Source: JALOOE01 sp964423545
GTDB lineage: Bacteria; Chloroflexota; Anaerolineae; CG2-30-64-16
DNA: 8,057 nt
Assembly (NCBI GenBank): GCA_964423545.1
Contig: CAYRFV010000259.1
Coordinates: forward strand, 1-8,057
Direction of reading: 5' to 3'
The notes below the pieces were generated by a model that saw only the letters and a program-made list of their open reading frames with translations, had not been told where the DNA came from and did not search any database. This document shows, piece by piece, positions 7,522 through 8,057 of the stretch. Every line of letters starts with the position of its first letter. Within the stretch, counting starts at the first letter, position 1. The position numbers and the translations under genes are program-made.

Positions 7522-8057
7522 GTGAGCGGAGCAAGCCAGGCAGCGCCCGATGCCGCAGGGCGCCCGGTCGTCGAAATGCTCGGCATCGTCAAGCGCTTTC
7601 CGGGCGTGGTGGCCAATGCCGGCGTCGATTTCGATCTGCTGCCCGGCGAGATTCATGCGCTGTTGGGCGAGAACGGCGCAGGCAAATCCACCCTCATGAA
7701 CGTGCTGTACGGGCTCTACCCGCCGGATGCAGGCGAGGTGCGGCTGTTCGGCCAGCGCGTGGCATTCAGTTCTGCCGCAGACGCGATCTCGCGCGGCTTG
7801 GGGATGGTGCACCAGCACTTCATGCTGGTCAAGCCGTTCACCGTGGCGGAAAATATCGTGTTGGGGCAGCATGCGCCCCGCGCGCCGCTGATGGAGAATC
7901 CCCGCGTCATCCACAAGCGCCTGGCGGCCCTCTCCGATCAGTATGGCCTCGCAATCGATCCGGCTGCCGAAGTATGGACTCTGTCCGTGGGCGAGCAGCA
8001 GCGCGTCGAGATCCTGAAGGCGCTCTATCGCGGCGCCCGGGTGCTCATTCTCGATGA
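7522..8057 (+). CDS. ABC transporter ATP-binding protein (BMP/nucleoside-type importer), N-terminal part
   Basis: The first 178 codons of an ABC ATPase are present and the gene runs off the window. Residues 16-42 hold the family opening (GIVKRFPGVVAN). Walker A is GENGAGKST (49-57), the Q-loop glutamine is Gln98 in MVHQHFMLV, the ABC signature is LSVGEQQR (154-161), and Walker B (RVLILD, 173-178) is cut at the edge, with a catalytic Glu as the next codon. The HQHFMLV form with LTVAEN-like KPFTVAENIVLG (104-115) is typical of the long, double-ATPase proteins (about 500 residues) that power BMP-type nucleoside importers and related sugar transporters. Two permease genes usually follow, outside this window. 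It hydrolyses ATP at the cytoplasmic face to import the ligand delivered by the lipoprotein upstream, and starts at a GTG. Confidence 0.92.
   Translation, partial: MSGASQAAPDAAGRPVVEMLGIVKRFPGVVANAGVDFDLLPGEIHALLGENGAGKSTLMNVLYGLYPPDAGEVRLFGQRVAFSSAADAISRGLGMVHQHFMLVKPFTVAENIVLGQHAPRAPLMENPRVIHKRLAALSDQYGLAIDPAAEVWTLSVGEQQRVEILKALYRGARVLILD

Noticed and set aside
6309..7616. 435-codon open frame on the minus strand across the binding-protein gene
   Set aside because: It is a shadow of the BMP lipoprotein gene, with Arg/Gly runs opposite the Ala/Pro linker and no domain.

Overview
The window is about 8 kb of high-GC bacterial DNA. It most resembles a member of the Chloroflexota: the substrate-binding lipoprotein has the long Ala/Pro-rich linker after its lipobox cysteine that is common there, and SnoaL/SRPBCC-type proteins of this style are frequent in that phylum. 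This assignment is an inference from protein style, since no marker gene is present.

Left part (1-1624, minus strand): a leftward run of four small genes. They are an apparently truncated SRPBCC (START-like) protein, two NTF2-fold (SnoaL-like) proteins, and the N-terminal part of a multi-pass membrane protein that leaves the window. A plausible minus-strand promoter lies at 1677-1704.

Divergent control region (1625-2043): it holds that leftward promoter, a near-consensus rightward promoter (TTGACA-N17-TACAAT, 1813-1841), an imperfect palindrome between the two, and a leader of about 195 nt before the first rightward gene.

Centre (2044-6297, plus strand): the notable locus. Two methyltransferases of the MtmB (monomethylamine:corrinoid methyltransferase) type flank two cognate-type corrinoid proteins, in the order B1-C1-C2-B2. 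Both B proteins are full length with no in-frame TAG. In a by-eye alignment to remembered Methanosarcina MtmB, the pyrrolysine position is Asn200 in B1 and Gly203 in B2, and two catalytic-site glutamates are also replaced. The locus therefore looks like a pyrrolysine-independent offshoot of MtmB with an unknown methyl donor, much as the non-Pyl MttB/MtgB proteins relate to trimethylamine MttB. Each C protein has the helical cap and the DxHxxG cobalamin motif needed to carry the methyl group. No acceptor-side methyltransferase and no corrinoid-reactivating protein is in the window.

Right part (6372-8057, plus strand): a BMP/PnrA-family substrate-binding lipoprotein, then the start of its ABC ATPase, cut by the window edge. 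A 12-bp-stem hairpin separates the two. On the same strand 74 bp behind B2, this importer may bring in the methylated substrate. BMP-type systems often import nucleosides, so a methylated nucleoside or another methylated N-compound is a testable guess.
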